From Roseovarius aestuarii (GTDB lineage Bacteria > Pseudomonadota > Alphaproteobacteria > Rhodobacterales > Rhodobacteraceae): DNA of 64,000 bases. The translations under genes and the position numbers were made by a program. The stretch is from contig NZ_JAIMIB010000009.1 of NCBI RefSeq assembly GCF_019966515.1, positions 62,001 to 126,000 on the forward strand, given 5' to 3'. Within the stretch, counting starts at the first letter, position 1. Each line of letters begins with the position of its first letter. Below are positions 45,942 through 54,771 of this stretch, in pieces. A model generated the notes under the pieces. The model saw nothing but the letters and a program-made list of their open reading frames with translations. It ran no database searches and was not told where the DNA came from.

Positions 45942-46948
45942 GACGCTGCCTCGTAGGCCCGGCCCGTCACGGTGACATCGCCAAGCTGCACATCCTGTCC
46001 GGCCACGACCCGGGTAAAGACACCCATATCCAGATTGCGCCCGGTGATGGTTGTGGCGACCGGCCCCCGGGGTGAAACCCTCCCCGACAGCACCGCCGCC
46101 AGCGCCACCACGCTGCCGCCTTCGGCGACGATCCGATCCTCGTAATAAAGCGTCTGCATCGCGTGATAAATCTCTTCTTCGGTGACGAGCACCACCTCGT
46201 CCAGCAACTCGCGACACATCGCCAGGCTCAGCCGGTTCTGCATCCCGATCCCGCCGCCCAGACTATCGGCGAGCGAGGCGAATTCCGGCACTTCCACCGG
46301 CCTGCCCGCCTGCAGGCTGGCATGCATCGCCGCCCCCCGATCCATACTGATGCCGATCACCTTCACCTCGGGCCGGATCGCCTTGGCGGCCCGGGCGATC
46401 CCCGCCGCCAGCCCGCCCCCTGAGAGCGGAATGAGCAAGGTTTCGATATCCGGGCGCGCCGCCATGATCTCAAGCCCGATCGTGCCCTGACCGGCGATCA
46501 CGTGAGGATCGTCAAAGGGCGAGATTTCGACGAAACCTTCCTCCCCCACCAGACGATCAGTCTCGACCTGGGCCTCGTCCTGAGACTTGCCGATGGTCCT
46601 GACCTCAGCCCCCAACGCCTTGATGCCATCGACCTTTGCCTGCGGCACAAGCTCTGACATGCAGATGATGGCGCGCATCCCGCGTTGCGCGGCGGCATAG
46701 GCCACACCGCGCCCGTGATTGCCGGTGGAAACGCAGGTCACGCCCGGCGCATCGTCCCCCAGCGCCGCCACCGCGTTCATCGCACCGCGCAGCTTAAAGG
46801 CGCCGATGGGCTGCATGTTTTCGAGCTTGAGTAGAAATTCCGTGCCGGTCCGCGCCGACATGAAGGGCGAGGGCACCAGCGGTGTCGCGTCCGCCACCCC
46901 GCGGATCACCCGCGCCGCGGCATGAATATCAGCCAATGTAACCTGCAT
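45938..46948 (-). CDS. Threonine dehydratase-like PLP enzyme (EutB-like)
   Basis: This 336-residue fold-type II PLP enzyme has the lysine motif GAFKLRGAMNA, the phosphate-binding loop LSGGGLAAG and the STGNHGRGVAYAA segment. Close families are serine/threonine dehydratases and EutB, which is assigned to removal of water from hydroxyectoine in ectoine-using bacteria. A gene resembling ectoine hydrolase lies divergently 161 bp away, which favours EutB. The ATG at 46948 has GGGAGGG 5 bp upstream, so I use it instead of the one at 46975. EutA, EutC and EutE partners are not found here, so a plain dehydratase remains possible. Confidence 0.7.
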   Translation of the reverse strand: MQVTLADIHAAARVIRGVADATPLVPSPFMSARTGTEFLLKLENMQPIGAFKLRGAMNAVAALGDDAPGVTCVSTGNHGRGVAYAAAQRGMRAIICMSELVPQAKVDGIKALGAEVRTIGKSQDEAQVETDRLVGEEGFVEISPFDDPHVIAGQGTIGLEIMAARPDIETLLIPLSGGGLAAGIARAAKAIRPEVKVIGISMDRGAAMHASLQAGRPVEVPEFASLADSLGGGIGMQNRLSLAMCRELLDEVVLVTEEEIYHAMQTLYYEDRIVAEGGSVVALAAVLSGRVSPRGPVATTITGRNLDMGVFTRVVAGQDVQLGDVTVTGRAYEAAS

Positions 46949-47109
46949 AGCGTCCCTCCCGATCATCCGGCTCACTCTTGGTCAGCTATTGCGATACGTC
47001 AATCCGATCCGCGCCCATCGCCGGAAAACGACGCGCTTTGCCGCCTTTGTCGGGGCAGATGACCGCGACAGTGCCAGAATGAAACCCAGAACAAAGCCGC
47101 AGGTATGAT

Positions 47110-48294
47110 ATGACCCCCAAAGACCTTCCCTTCTCTCGTCCCGAATTTCAGCGCCGCCTGACCAAGACCCGCATCGCGATGGAAAAGGCCGGGATCGACA
47201 CGCTTTTCGTCACCGACCCGTCGAACCAGAACTGGCTCACCGCCTATGACGGCTGGTCGTTCTACGTGCATCAGGGCGTGCTGGTCTTCCCCGATGAAGA
47301 CCCTATCTGGTGGGGCCGCCGGATGGATGCCAATGGCGGGCTGCGCACCGTCTGGATGAGCGATGACCGGGTGCTGGGCTACGATGACAGCTACGTGCAA
47401 TCCACCACCAGCCACCCGATGCAGGATCTCGCCGCACGGCTCAGGGCGATGGGCCGCCACACCGGACGGATCGGGGTGGAGATGGACAATTACTATTTCT
47501 CCGCCAAGGCGTTCGAGGTGATGCAAGCCGAGCTGGGCGATGCCCGTTTTGTCGATGCGACCTATCTGGTGAACTGGCAGCGCTCGGTCAAATCCGACGA
47601 GGAACTGGCCTTCATGCGCAAGGCCGCACGAATTTCCGAAAAAATCGTCGATGGTTATCTCGATCGGGTCGAACCCGGCGTGCGCAAGAACGAGATCGCC
47701 GCCAGCATCTTTCACGATGCGATCAGCGGCGTGGATGACATCTGGGGCGATTACCCCGGTCTGATGCCGCTACTGCCCTCGGGCAAGGACGCCTCGGCGC
47801 CGCATCTCACCTGGGACGGGCGCGAGTTTCAGCACGGCGAGGCGACGTTTTTTGAAATCTCCGGCGTCTACCGCCGCTATCACACCCCGTTCTGCCGCAC
47901 GCTTTTCCTCGGCACACCCGGTGACGAGATCCGCCGCGCCGAAGCCGCCCTTGTCGAAGGGCTTGAGGCCGGGCTCGACGCCGCCCGTGCCGGCAACCGC
48001 ACCTGCGACATCGCCAATGCACTGGCCGCACCGCTGACCCGCGCGGGGATCGAGCGGGGTGCACGCTGCGGCTACGGTATCGGTCTCAGCTATCCGCCCG
48101 ATTGGGGTGAGCATCATGCCAGCCTCCGCGCCGAGGATCAGACCGTGCTGGAACCGGGCATGACGTTCCACTTCATGCCGGGCCTCTGGATGGATGACTG
48201 GGGGCTCGAGATCACCGAGTCGATCCTGATCACCGAAAACGGCCCGGCGCAGACCTTCTGCAACCGCCCGCGCAAGATGTTCGTAAAAGACTGA
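47110..48294 (+). CDS. M24-family hydrolase, ectoine hydrolase-like (DoeA/EutD)
   Basis: This 394-residue protein has the pita-bread fold of M24 peptidases. The N-terminal part carries WLTAYDGWSFYVHQGVL and DPIWWGRRMDANGG, two stretches that I associate with ectoine hydrolase DoeA, which opens the ectoine ring to N-acetyl-diaminobutyrate. Many residues of the usual metal site differ from aminopeptidase P, as they do in DoeA. It is divergent from the EutB-like gene. No ectoine transporter (ueh), deacetylase or DABA transaminase is clearly present, so it may work on another cyclic amide. It ends before two hairpins at 48312-48419. Confidence 0.72.
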   Translation: MTPKDLPFSRPEFQRRLTKTRIAMEKAGIDTLFVTDPSNQNWLTAYDGWSFYVHQGVLVFPDEDPIWWGRRMDANGGLRTVWMSDDRVLGYDDSYVQSTTSHPMQDLAARLRAMGRHTGRIGVEMDNYYFSAKAFEVMQAELGDARFVDATYLVNWQRSVKSDEELAFMRKAARISEKIVDGYLDRVEPGVRKNEIAASIFHDAISGVDDIWGDYPGLMPLLPSGKDASAPHLTWDGREFQHGEATFFEISGVYRRYHTPFCRTLFLGTPGDEIRRAEAALVEGLEAGLDAARAGNRTCDIANALAAPLTRAGIERGARCGYGIGLSYPPDWGEHHASLRAEDQTVLEPGMTFHFMPGLWMDDWGLEITESILITENGPAQTFCNRPRKMFVKD

Positions 48295-48311
48295 CCGGTC
48301 GGCACGGGGGT

Positions 48312-48329
48312 CTGGGGGGCGTCCCCCAG
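48312..48329. terminator. Palindromic hairpin after the ectoine hydrolase-like gene
   Basis: CTGGGGG (48312-48318) pairs with CCCCCAG (48323-48329) over a GCGT loop, 18 bp after the stop at 48294. GC-rich stems of this kind (GGGGGxCTGGGGGGCG) recur between genes in Rhodobacterales. No T-run follows, so it could be a rho-assisted terminator or a repeat element. Confidence 0.5.
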
Positions 48330-48386
48330 GGCCTGCGTGGCCTGAACGCGGGCTAGGTCTTACGCCAAAGGCGTGCCGTCAGGAAA

Positions 48387-48419
48387 CAGCCCCTTGAGGT
48401 TATTCATCTCAAGAGGCTG
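48387..48419 (-). terminator. Second hairpin between the convergent genes
   Basis: CAGCCCCTTGAG (48387-48398) pairs with CTCAAGAGGCTG (48408-48419), with one mismatch and a 9-base loop. It lies 35 bp beyond the stop of the leftward transaminase at 48455 and probably ends its transcript. Confidence 0.5.
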
Positions 48420-48454
48420 CCACATACGTCACGCGCAGCGCGTTCGACGCCAGG

Positions 48455-49849
48455 TCAGGCGGCTTTCATCAACCCGTCATCGCTCAGCTTCTTATGAGCA
48501 AAATCCAACGCCCTCCACGCACGCTCAACCAGCGTATCGACCTCAGATTTGGTGATCACCAGTGGCGGGGAAATCACCATCCGGTCACCTGTGTGACGCA
48601 TCACCAGAGAATTGGCGAAACAGGCTTCGCGCACGACATACCCGGCGGTGCCCGCGTCAGCGGCAAAAGCCGCGCGGCTGGCTTTGTCCGGCGTCAGCGC
48701 GATTGAGCCCATCAAGCCCTCGATCACCGCTTCGCCGACCAACGGATGATCCGCCAGCCCCTGCCATTTCTCCTTCAGATAAGGCGCGGTCTCGGCACCT
48801 GCCTTTTCGACGATCTTCTCTTCTTCGAGAATGCGCAGGTTTTCAAGCGCCACGGCGCAGGCCACCGGATGACCGGAATAGGTATAGCCATGCACAAATT
48901 CGCAGGCATCCATCACCTTCGCCACTTCATCGCTGACGATCGAGCCGCCGATGGGCGCATAGCCCGACGAAAGTCCCTTGGCGATGGTCATGATGTCGGG
49001 CCGGATACCGAACGTCTGGCTGCCGAACCAGTTGCCGGTACGGCCAAAGCCACAGATCACCTCATCGGCAATCAGCAGGATTTCGTACTTTTCGCAGATG
49101 CGCTGAATTTCCGGCCAGTAGGTGCTGGGCGGAATGATTACCCCACCGGCGCCCTGGATCGGCTCGGCAATAAAGGCCGCTACGCGATCTTCGCCCAACT
49201 CATTGATCGCCGCTTCCAGCTCCTGCGCGCGCTCCAGACCGAATTCTTCGGGGGATTTGTCGCCACCTTCGCCATACCAGTAGGGCTGGCCGATATGGTG
49301 CATATCCGGAATCGGCAGGCCGCCCTGTGCGTGCATCGGCTTCATCCCGCCCAGGCTGGCGCTGCCCACGCTGGAGCCGTGATAGCCATTGTGGCGCGCG
49401 ATGATCACTTTCTTCTCCGGCTTGCCCAACTCGGCCCAATAGGTGCGGACCATGCGGATATTGGTATCATTCGCTTCCGAGCCCGACCCGGCAAAAAAGG
49501 TATGGTTCAGATTGCCCGGCGCCAATTCGGCCAGCTTGGCGCTCAGCGCGATCGCCGGCACATGGGTCGTCATGAAGAACGTGTTGTAGTAGGGCAGCTC
49601 CTGCATCTGGCGCATCGCGGCCTCGGCCAGCTCGGGACGGCCATAGCCCAGGTTCACGCACCACAGCCCCGCCATCGCGTCCAGAATGTCATTGCCCTCG
49701 CTGTCGGTCAGGGTCACGCCCTTGGCACGGGTGATGACGCGCGCGCCCTTTTCGGCTAGCTCGTTATTGGTCGTGAAGGGATGCATATGATGCGCTGCAT
49801 CCAGCGCCTGCAGTTCTGCCGTCGGCATATGGTTCGAGATCATGTTCAT
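48455..49849 (-). CDS. Class III aminotransferase, putrescine:pyruvate type
   Basis: This is a second subgroup III PLP transaminase, of 464 residues, similar to SpuC. The PLP lysine is in TIAKGLSSGYAPIGG; Asp is in LLIADEVICGFGR; and the N-terminal region has MAGLWCVNLGYGR. I use the ATG at 49849, with AAAGG upstream. It would transfer an amino group from putrescine or a related diamine to pyruvate, giving 4-aminobutanal. It is next to the GntR regulator gene, which is followed by the potFGHI importer. The conserved 10-bp motif 69 bp upstream is shared with the potF promoter, so both are probably one regulon. Confidence 0.8.
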   Translation of the reverse strand: MNMISNHMPTAELQALDAAHHMHPFTTNNELAEKGARVITRAKGVTLTDSEGNDILDAMAGLWCVNLGYGRPELAEAAMRQMQELPYYNTFFMTTHVPAIALSAKLAELAPGNLNHTFFAGSGSEANDTNIRMVRTYWAELGKPEKKVIIARHNGYHGSSVGSASLGGMKPMHAQGGLPIPDMHHIGQPYWYGEGGDKSPEEFGLERAQELEAAINELGEDRVAAFIAEPIQGAGGVIIPPSTYWPEIQRICEKYEILLIADEVICGFGRTGNWFGSQTFGIRPDIMTIAKGLSSGYAPIGGSIVSDEVAKVMDACEFVHGYTYSGHPVACAVALENLRILEEEKIVEKAGAETAPYLKEKWQGLADHPLVGEAVIEGLMGSIALTPDKASRAAFAADAGTAGYVVREACFANSLVMRHTGDRMVISPPLVITKSEVDTLVERAWRALDFAHKKLSDDGLMKAA

Positions 49850-49918
49850 CGTCTGGGCCTTTCGCATACGGGAACGAGGGAAAGACGCGTCACGCGCCAA
49901 AAGTACGCGCCCAGAATA

Positions 49919-49928
49919 TGATCAAATT
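49919..49928. promoter_or_regulatory. Shared 10-bp motif upstream of the transaminase
   Basis: TGATCAAATT occurs here, 69 bp before the transaminase start, and exactly again at 50736-50745 before potF. The core TGATCA is palindromic and sits in AT-rich surroundings in both places. With a GntR gene between the two copies, it is a good candidate for that protein's operator. Confidence 0.45.
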
Positions 49929-49945
49929 ATTTCTTGTCAATCGAA

Positions 49946-50641
49946 TCAGAACGAGGCGACCGGCAACTCGAACGAGCGGCGCACCTGCTCCATGCCCTGT
50001 ATCACATCTTCGCGAATGGCGCGCGCCGCACGTTCAGCATCGCGAGCATGCATGGCGGCTAGCATGTCCTTGTGCTTATCAGGCAAATTCTGTGTCCCCA
50101 TACGGCCACAAACCACCCGCAATGATGGCCCGAACCGTAGCCACAACCCATCTGCAAGATCTGCCAGAATAGGGGCATCCGCAATCTCGTAGAGACGCTT
50201 GTGAAAGCGGTAATTCAGCTCAAGATAAGCGCGCAGGTCACCCTGCTCGATGGCCCGATCCAATGTCGCATCCATCTCGGTCAGCTCATCGAGTTCTTCT
50301 AACGAAATCCGTTCCGTCGCGCGCAACGCCAGATGAGGGTCAAGCCATTGCCTAGCAACAATTATTTCACTGATATTATCTGCTGACAACAATGGCACGC
50401 TGACCCGTCGGTTACCCTGGAACTCAAGCGCGCCCTCGGCAATCAGACGGCGGATTGCCTCGCGCACCGGGGTCATGCCCGCGCCCAGCCGATCGGTCAG
50501 CCCCTGGATGGTCACCGCCTGCCCCGGCGCCAGGTCACCGAACAGTATTTGGTCACGCAATTGCCGGTAGATCAGCTCATGCGCCGGAAGACGGCTTTCG
50601 CCACCGCCGCCGCTATCCGGTTTCCGGGCCTGTTTGTTCAT
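49946..50641 (-). CDS. GntR-family regulator (FadR subgroup)
   Basis: This 231-residue regulator has an N-terminal winged HTH (LTDRLGAGMTPVREAIRRL) and a helical FCD ligand domain (about residues 90-220), whose metal or ligand site includes the histidines of YRFHKRLYE and MLAAMHARDAER. FadR-type members usually repress transport and breakdown genes for organic acids or amino acids. It stands between a transaminase gene and the divergent potFGHI operon. A shared motif, TGATCAAATT, appears on both sides. The ligand is not known; putrescine or a breakdown product is a fair guess. Confidence 0.82.
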   Translation of the reverse strand: MNKQARKPDSGGGGESRLPAHELIYRQLRDQILFGDLAPGQAVTIQGLTDRLGAGMTPVREAIRRLIAEGALEFQGNRRVSVPLLSADNISEIIVARQWLDPHLALRATERISLEELDELTEMDATLDRAIEQGDLRAYLELNYRFHKRLYEIADAPILADLADGLWLRFGPSLRVVCGRMGTQNLPDKHKDMLAAMHARDAERAARAIREDVIQGMEQVRRSFELPVASF

Positions 50642-50735
50642 TATCCTGCGGCCTTTTATATCGCCTCTAATCTCTGTCCTTGCGAGTTTAACGACTGCGT
50701 GGAAACATTACCATATTGCCAAACGCGGAAATTTT

Positions 50736-50745
50736 TGATCAAATT
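50736..50745. promoter_or_regulatory. Shared 10-bp motif upstream of potF
   Basis: TGATCAAATT is repeated here exactly as at 49919-49928. It lies 43 bp before the potF ATG and 95 bp from the start of the GntR gene. The flanks read AATTT on the left and CGCG on the right. A GntR operator for both divergent genes is the likely use. Confidence 0.45.
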
Positions 50746-50787
50746 CGCGCGCACGGCAATAAACTTGCCGACCAACGGGAGAAAAAC

Positions 50788-51870
50788 ATGAAGAAACTGA
50801 TTCTGACCACCGCCACCCTCGCCTTGGGCGCGCTCACCGCCCATGCCGAAGAGGTGCGGGTCTATAACTGGTCTGACTATATCGACGAAGCACTGCTCGA
50901 GAAATTCGAACAGGAAACCGGTATCGATCTGATCTACGACGTATTCGACAGCAACGAAGTGCTCGAGACCAAAATGCTTGCCGGCGGCTCGGGCTACGAC
51001 GTGGTTGTCCCGTCGGGCACCTTCCTGCAGCGCCAGATTACCGCAGGCGCCTTCCAGAAACTCGACACATCGCAATTGCCCAACAAAGAAAACATGTGGG
51101 ACGTGATCGAATCGCGCACCATCCAGTATGATCCCGACAACGCCTACTCGATCAACTACATGTGGGGCACCACCGGGATCGGTGTGAATGTTGGCAAAGT
51201 CACTGAAATTCTGGGCGAAGACGTGGCGCTGAACAGCATGGACTTGGTGCTGAACCCAGAAAACATGGAAAAACTCGCGGATTGCGGCGTGTATTTCCTA
51301 GACGCCCCGACCGAAATCCTTCCGATGGTTCTGCAATATCTGGGCGAAGACCCGGACAGCCACGATCCTGACGTGCTGGCAAAAACCGAGCCGGTTCTGG
51401 CCGCGGTCGCGCCGCATATCAAGAAATTCCACAGTTCGGAATATATCAACGCGCTGGCAAATGGCGACATTTGCGTCGCCGTCGGCTGGTCCGGTGACAT
51501 ATTGCAGGCCCGTGACCGGGCCGCCGAGGCCGAAAACGGTGTCGAGATTGCCTATAACGCTTTTGCCGAAGGATCACTGATGTGGTTCGACCAGATGGCC
51601 ATTCCGACAGACGCCCCCAATGTGGACGGCGCGCACAAGTTCCTGAACTTCATCATGGACGCGCAGAACATGGCGGATGCGTCGAACTACGTCTACTATG
51701 CCAACGGCAACAAGGCGTCACAGCCAATGCTGGAGGAAGATGTGATCGGCGACACGGCGATCTACCCTGATGAGGCGACACTGGCCAACCTCTACACCAT
51801 CACGCCGTATAACGCGAAGGTGCAGCGGGTTGTGACGCGCCTGTGGACGAAAATCAAGTCGGGCACCTAA
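50788..51870 (+). CDS. potF: Putrescine-type periplasmic binding protein (PotF-like)
   Basis: This 360-residue solute-binding protein begins with a Sec signal (cleavage near AHA-EEV), then VRVYNWSDYIDEALLEKFEQ, the typical opening of PotF/SpuD proteins. The mid-region WSGDILQARDRAAEAENG and FAEGSLMWFDQMAIP contain ligand-pocket residues seen in PotF. I use the ATG at 50788, with GGGAG ahead of it, because the earlier one at 50716 has no ribosome site and would add residues before the signal. It heads the potFGHI-oxidase operon; a terminator-like hairpin follows the gene. Confidence 0.9.
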   Translation: MKKLILTTATLALGALTAHAEEVRVYNWSDYIDEALLEKFEQETGIDLIYDVFDSNEVLETKMLAGGSGYDVVVPSGTFLQRQITAGAFQKLDTSQLPNKENMWDVIESRTIQYDPDNAYSINYMWGTTGIGVNVGKVTEILGEDVALNSMDLVLNPENMEKLADCGVYFLDAPTEILPMVLQYLGEDPDSHDPDVLAKTEPVLAAVAPHIKKFHSSEYINALANGDICVAVGWSGDILQARDRAAEAENGVEIAYNAFAEGSLMWFDQMAIPTDAPNVDGAHKFLNFIMDAQNMADASNYVYYANGNKASQPMLEEDVIGDTAIYPDEATLANLYTITPYNAKVQRVVTRLWTKIKSGT

Positions 51871-51883
51871 GCCTGCATAATAC

Positions 51884-51913
51884 AAACCCGTGCTAGGCAA
51901 CTTGCACGGGTTT
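51884..51913 (+). terminator. Terminator/attenuator between potF and potG
   Basis: AAACCCGTGC (51884-51893) pairs with GCACGGGTTT (51904-51913), followed by two further Ts, over a 10-base loop. The perfect 10-bp stem plus T-run 27 bp before potG should stop part of the transcripts, leaving more binding protein than transporter subunits. This is a usual layout for importer operons. Confidence 0.8.
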
Positions 51914-51939
51914 TTCTTTACTGCATTCAGGGGGCAGGA

Positions 51940-53064
51940 ATGGGACAGACCGTATTTGAGCCGTGGAATGATCCGGACGCAAAACCGCTAATTCAGTTTA
52001 AGAATGTGACCAAGCGATTTGGCGATTTCGTTGCCATCGACAACCAGTCCTTTGATATTTACGAGCAGGAATTCTTTGCTCTTCTCGGCCCCTCGGGCTG
52101 CGGCAAAACCACGATGATGCGGATGCTGGCGGGGTTCGAGACTCCGACCGAGGGCACCATCCTTCTGGGCGGGCAGGACATTGCCCCCATCCCGCCAAAC
52201 AAGCGCGCCGTGAACATGATGTTCCAGTCCTACGCGCTGTTTCCTCACTTAAGCATCTGGGAAAACATCGCTTTCGGCCTCAAGCGCGATAACATGCCCA
52301 AAGACAAGATCGACGCCCGCGTAGCCGAGATGCTGAAACTCACCCGCCTGGAACAGTTCGCCAAGCGCAAACCGCACCAGTGTTCCGGCGGGCAGCGCCA
52401 GCGTGTCGCCCTAGCCCGATCACTCGCCAAGGCGCCCAAACTCCTGCTGCTCGACGAACCGCTGGGCGCGCTGGATGCCAAGCTGCGTCAGGATACGCAG
52501 TTCGAGTTGATGGACATTCAGGAAAAAACCGGCACCACCTTCGTGATCGTCACCCACGATCAGGAAGAGGCAATGACTGTCGCCTCCCGCGTCGCGGTCA
52601 TGGACCACGGCAAGATTATCCAGGCCGACACCCCTGCCCGCATTTACGAGATGCCCAATTCCGCCTATGTGGCCGATTTCATCGGCGATGTCACCATCAT
52701 CAGCGGCACCGCCACACCGGCGGGCGACGGCTATGACATCGCCTTTGCCGAAGGCCAGCCAATTCTGCATGCCAAATCCGATATACAGCTTGCCAAGGCT
52801 CAATCCTGCCATCTGGCGATCCGGCCCGAAAAGGTCGCGATCACGGCGGAAAAACCCGCAGACGCCGCCAACGCGCTACAGGGTAAGATTCTCGACATCG
52901 CGTATCTCGGCAACCTGTCGACCTACCACGTCGAACTGGCCAACGGTCAGGTCGTGAAGTCGCAGACCGCCAATACCCGCCGCCTATCGCGCCGGTCTTT
53001 CACCTGGGAAGACGAGGTTTGGCTCTCGTGGACAGACACCGCTGGTGTCCTGTTGAAGGAGTAG
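51940..53064 (+). CDS. potG: Putrescine-type ABC transporter ATPase
   Basis: This is the 374-residue ATPase of the second importer. Walker A is GPSGCGKTT, the signature is CSGGQRQR, Walker B is LLLDEP, the switch His is in VTHDQEEA, and a TOBE domain occupies the C-terminus. The ATG at 51940 follows a GGGGGCAGGA stretch. It lies between the attenuator hairpin and potH. It energises uptake of the ligand bound by PotF; putrescine is the probable substrate from the match of the binding protein. Confidence 0.9.
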   Translation: MGQTVFEPWNDPDAKPLIQFKNVTKRFGDFVAIDNQSFDIYEQEFFALLGPSGCGKTTMMRMLAGFETPTEGTILLGGQDIAPIPPNKRAVNMMFQSYALFPHLSIWENIAFGLKRDNMPKDKIDARVAEMLKLTRLEQFAKRKPHQCSGGQRQRVALARSLAKAPKLLLLDEPLGALDAKLRQDTQFELMDIQEKTGTTFVIVTHDQEEAMTVASRVAVMDHGKIIQADTPARIYEMPNSAYVADFIGDVTIISGTATPAGDGYDIAFAEGQPILHAKSDIQLAKAQSCHLAIRPEKVAITAEKPADAANALQGKILDIAYLGNLSTYHVELANGQVVKSQTANTRRLSRRSFTWEDEVWLSWTDTAGVLLKE

Positions 53065-53068
53065 CCCC

Positions 53069-53959
53069 ATGCGTCGCGCCGCCCTGATCATCATCCCTTA
53101 TTTCTGGCTTCTGGCCCTCTTTCTGGTGCCCTTCCTGATCGTGCTGAAAATCAGCCTTTCGGACACCGCGCTTGCCATTCCGCCCTATACGCCGACACTG
53201 GATTTCAGCAATGGCTGGCAGGGAATCAAGGATTTCTGGGCAGCGTTGGACCTTGAAAACTTCGAATTCCTGACAACTGACGATCTTTACTGGAAGGCAT
53301 ACCTGTCCTCGCTCAAGATCGCGGTCATTGCCACGTTCCTCACGCTGCTGGTCGGCTATCCCATCGCTTATGGTATGGCGAACGCGCCGGATCACTGGCG
53401 CCCGACGCTGATGATGCTGGTGATCCTGCCGTTCTGGACCAGTTTCCTGATTCGGGTCTATTCGTGGATGGGCATTCTCAGTAACGAGGGATATCTCAAT
53501 CAGCTTCTGATGGGCATGGGCGTAATCTCCGAGCCCCTGACGATCCTCAACACCAACACCGCTGTCTATATCGGCATCGTCTACACCTATCTGCCTTTCA
53601 TGATCCTGCCGATCTACTCGGCGCTTGAACGGCTGGATGCCTCGCTGCTGGAAGCCGCCGAGGATCTAGGCTGTTCGCGGCTCACGGCCTTCTGGCTGGT
53701 CACGGTGCCACTGTCGAAAAACGGCATCATTGCCGGGTGTTTCCTGGTCTTTATCCCGACCTTGGGTGAATTCGTTATCCCGTCGCTGCTGGGTGGTTCA
53801 AAAACGCTGATGATCGGCAAGGTCCTGTGGGAGGAGTTCTTCAACAACCGCGACTGGCCGGTGGCCTCCGCCGTGGCAGTGATCCTGCTTCTGATCCTGA
53901 TCATCCCGATCATCCTCTTTCAGCGCAACGAGCAAAAACAGCGGGAGGCCGACGGATGA
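53069..53959 (+). CDS. potH: Putrescine-type ABC transporter permease
   Basis: This 296-residue permease has six membrane spans and the EAA loop LLEAAEDLGCSRLTAFWLVTVPLS. It has a normal loop between the first two helices, in contrast to the extended PotB-like protein at 38755-40026. A GAAGGAG ribosome site precedes the ATG at 53069, 4 bp after potG. The stop overlaps the ATG of potI by 4 bp. It works with potI in the inner membrane. Confidence 0.9.
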   Translation: MRRAALIIIPYFWLLALFLVPFLIVLKISLSDTALAIPPYTPTLDFSNGWQGIKDFWAALDLENFEFLTTDDLYWKAYLSSLKIAVIATFLTLLVGYPIAYGMANAPDHWRPTLMMLVILPFWTSFLIRVYSWMGILSNEGYLNQLLMGMGVISEPLTILNTNTAVYIGIVYTYLPFMILPIYSALERLDASLLEAAEDLGCSRLTAFWLVTVPLSKNGIIAGCFLVFIPTLGEFVIPSLLGGSKTLMIGKVLWEEFFNNRDWPVASAVAVILLLILIIPIILFQRNEQKQREADG

Positions 53960-54771
53960 GACGCCTGACATGGTTCAACACCACCGCCCTAACGCTGGGT
54001 TTCGCCTTCCTCTACCTGCCAATGATCATCCTGATCATCTACAGCTTCAACGAGTCGAAGCTGGTGACGGTCTGGGCGGGTTTTTCCACCAAATGGTACG
54101 GCGAACTTCTCGGGAATGAGGCTTTCCTAAGCGCCGCCTGGGTCACGCTGAAAGTCGCGGTGTTCAGTTCCACCCTCGCCACCATTTTGGGCACATTGGG
54201 AGCGCTGGTGCTGGTGCGCGCTGGTCGCTTCCCGGGGCGCACCTTGTTTTCCGGCATGATCTACGCACCGCTGGTGATGCCAGAGGTGATTACCGGTCTT
54301 TCGCTTCTGCTGCTCTTTATCGGCATCGGGCTGGACCGCGGCGTGTTTACCATCGTGCTGGCGCATACAACCTTTTCAATGTGCTTTGTCTCGGTCGTAG
54401 TGTCCTCACGCCTGGTCAGCTTCGACCGATCACTGGAAGAGGCGGCGCTGGATCTGGGGTGTTCGCCGATGGAAGCATTCCGGCTGGTCACCTTGCCCAT
54501 CATCGCGCCTGCGGTCATCTCGGGCTGGCTTCTGGCCTTCACGCTCAGCCTTGACGATCTGGTCATCGCCAGCTTCACCGCCGGGCCGTCCGCAACCACC
54601 TTGCCAATGAAAATCTGGAGCTCGGTCCGCCTTGGCGTCTCGCCGGAGATCAACGCGCTTTCGACCCTGATGATCGGCATAGTCGCCATTGGCGTGATCT
54701 CAGCGTCGCTGATCACCAAACGGGCAGCTTTACGCCAAGAGGCCGAGGAACGCGCCGCCGTGCAGGCATGA
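53956..54771 (+). CDS. potI: Putrescine-type ABC transporter permease
   Basis: The second permease has 271 residues. Its EAA loop is LEEAALDLGCSPMEAFRLVTLPIIAP, and there are six hydrophobic spans. I use the ATG at 53956, which overlaps the potH stop; the frame extends upstream but over potH. The gene ends in a 4-bp overlap with the oxidase gene. It pairs with PotH to form the channel. Confidence 0.9.
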   Translation: MRRLTWFNTTALTLGFAFLYLPMIILIIYSFNESKLVTVWAGFSTKWYGELLGNEAFLSAAWVTLKVAVFSSTLATILGTLGALVLVRAGRFPGRTLFSGMIYAPLVMPEVITGLSLLLLFIGIGLDRGVFTIVLAHTTFSMCFVSVVVSSRLVSFDRSLEEAALDLGCSPMEAFRLVTLPIIAPAVISGWLLAFTLSLDDLVIASFTAGPSATTLPMKIWSSVRLGVSPEINALSTLMIGIVAIGVISASLITKRAALRQEAEERAAVQA

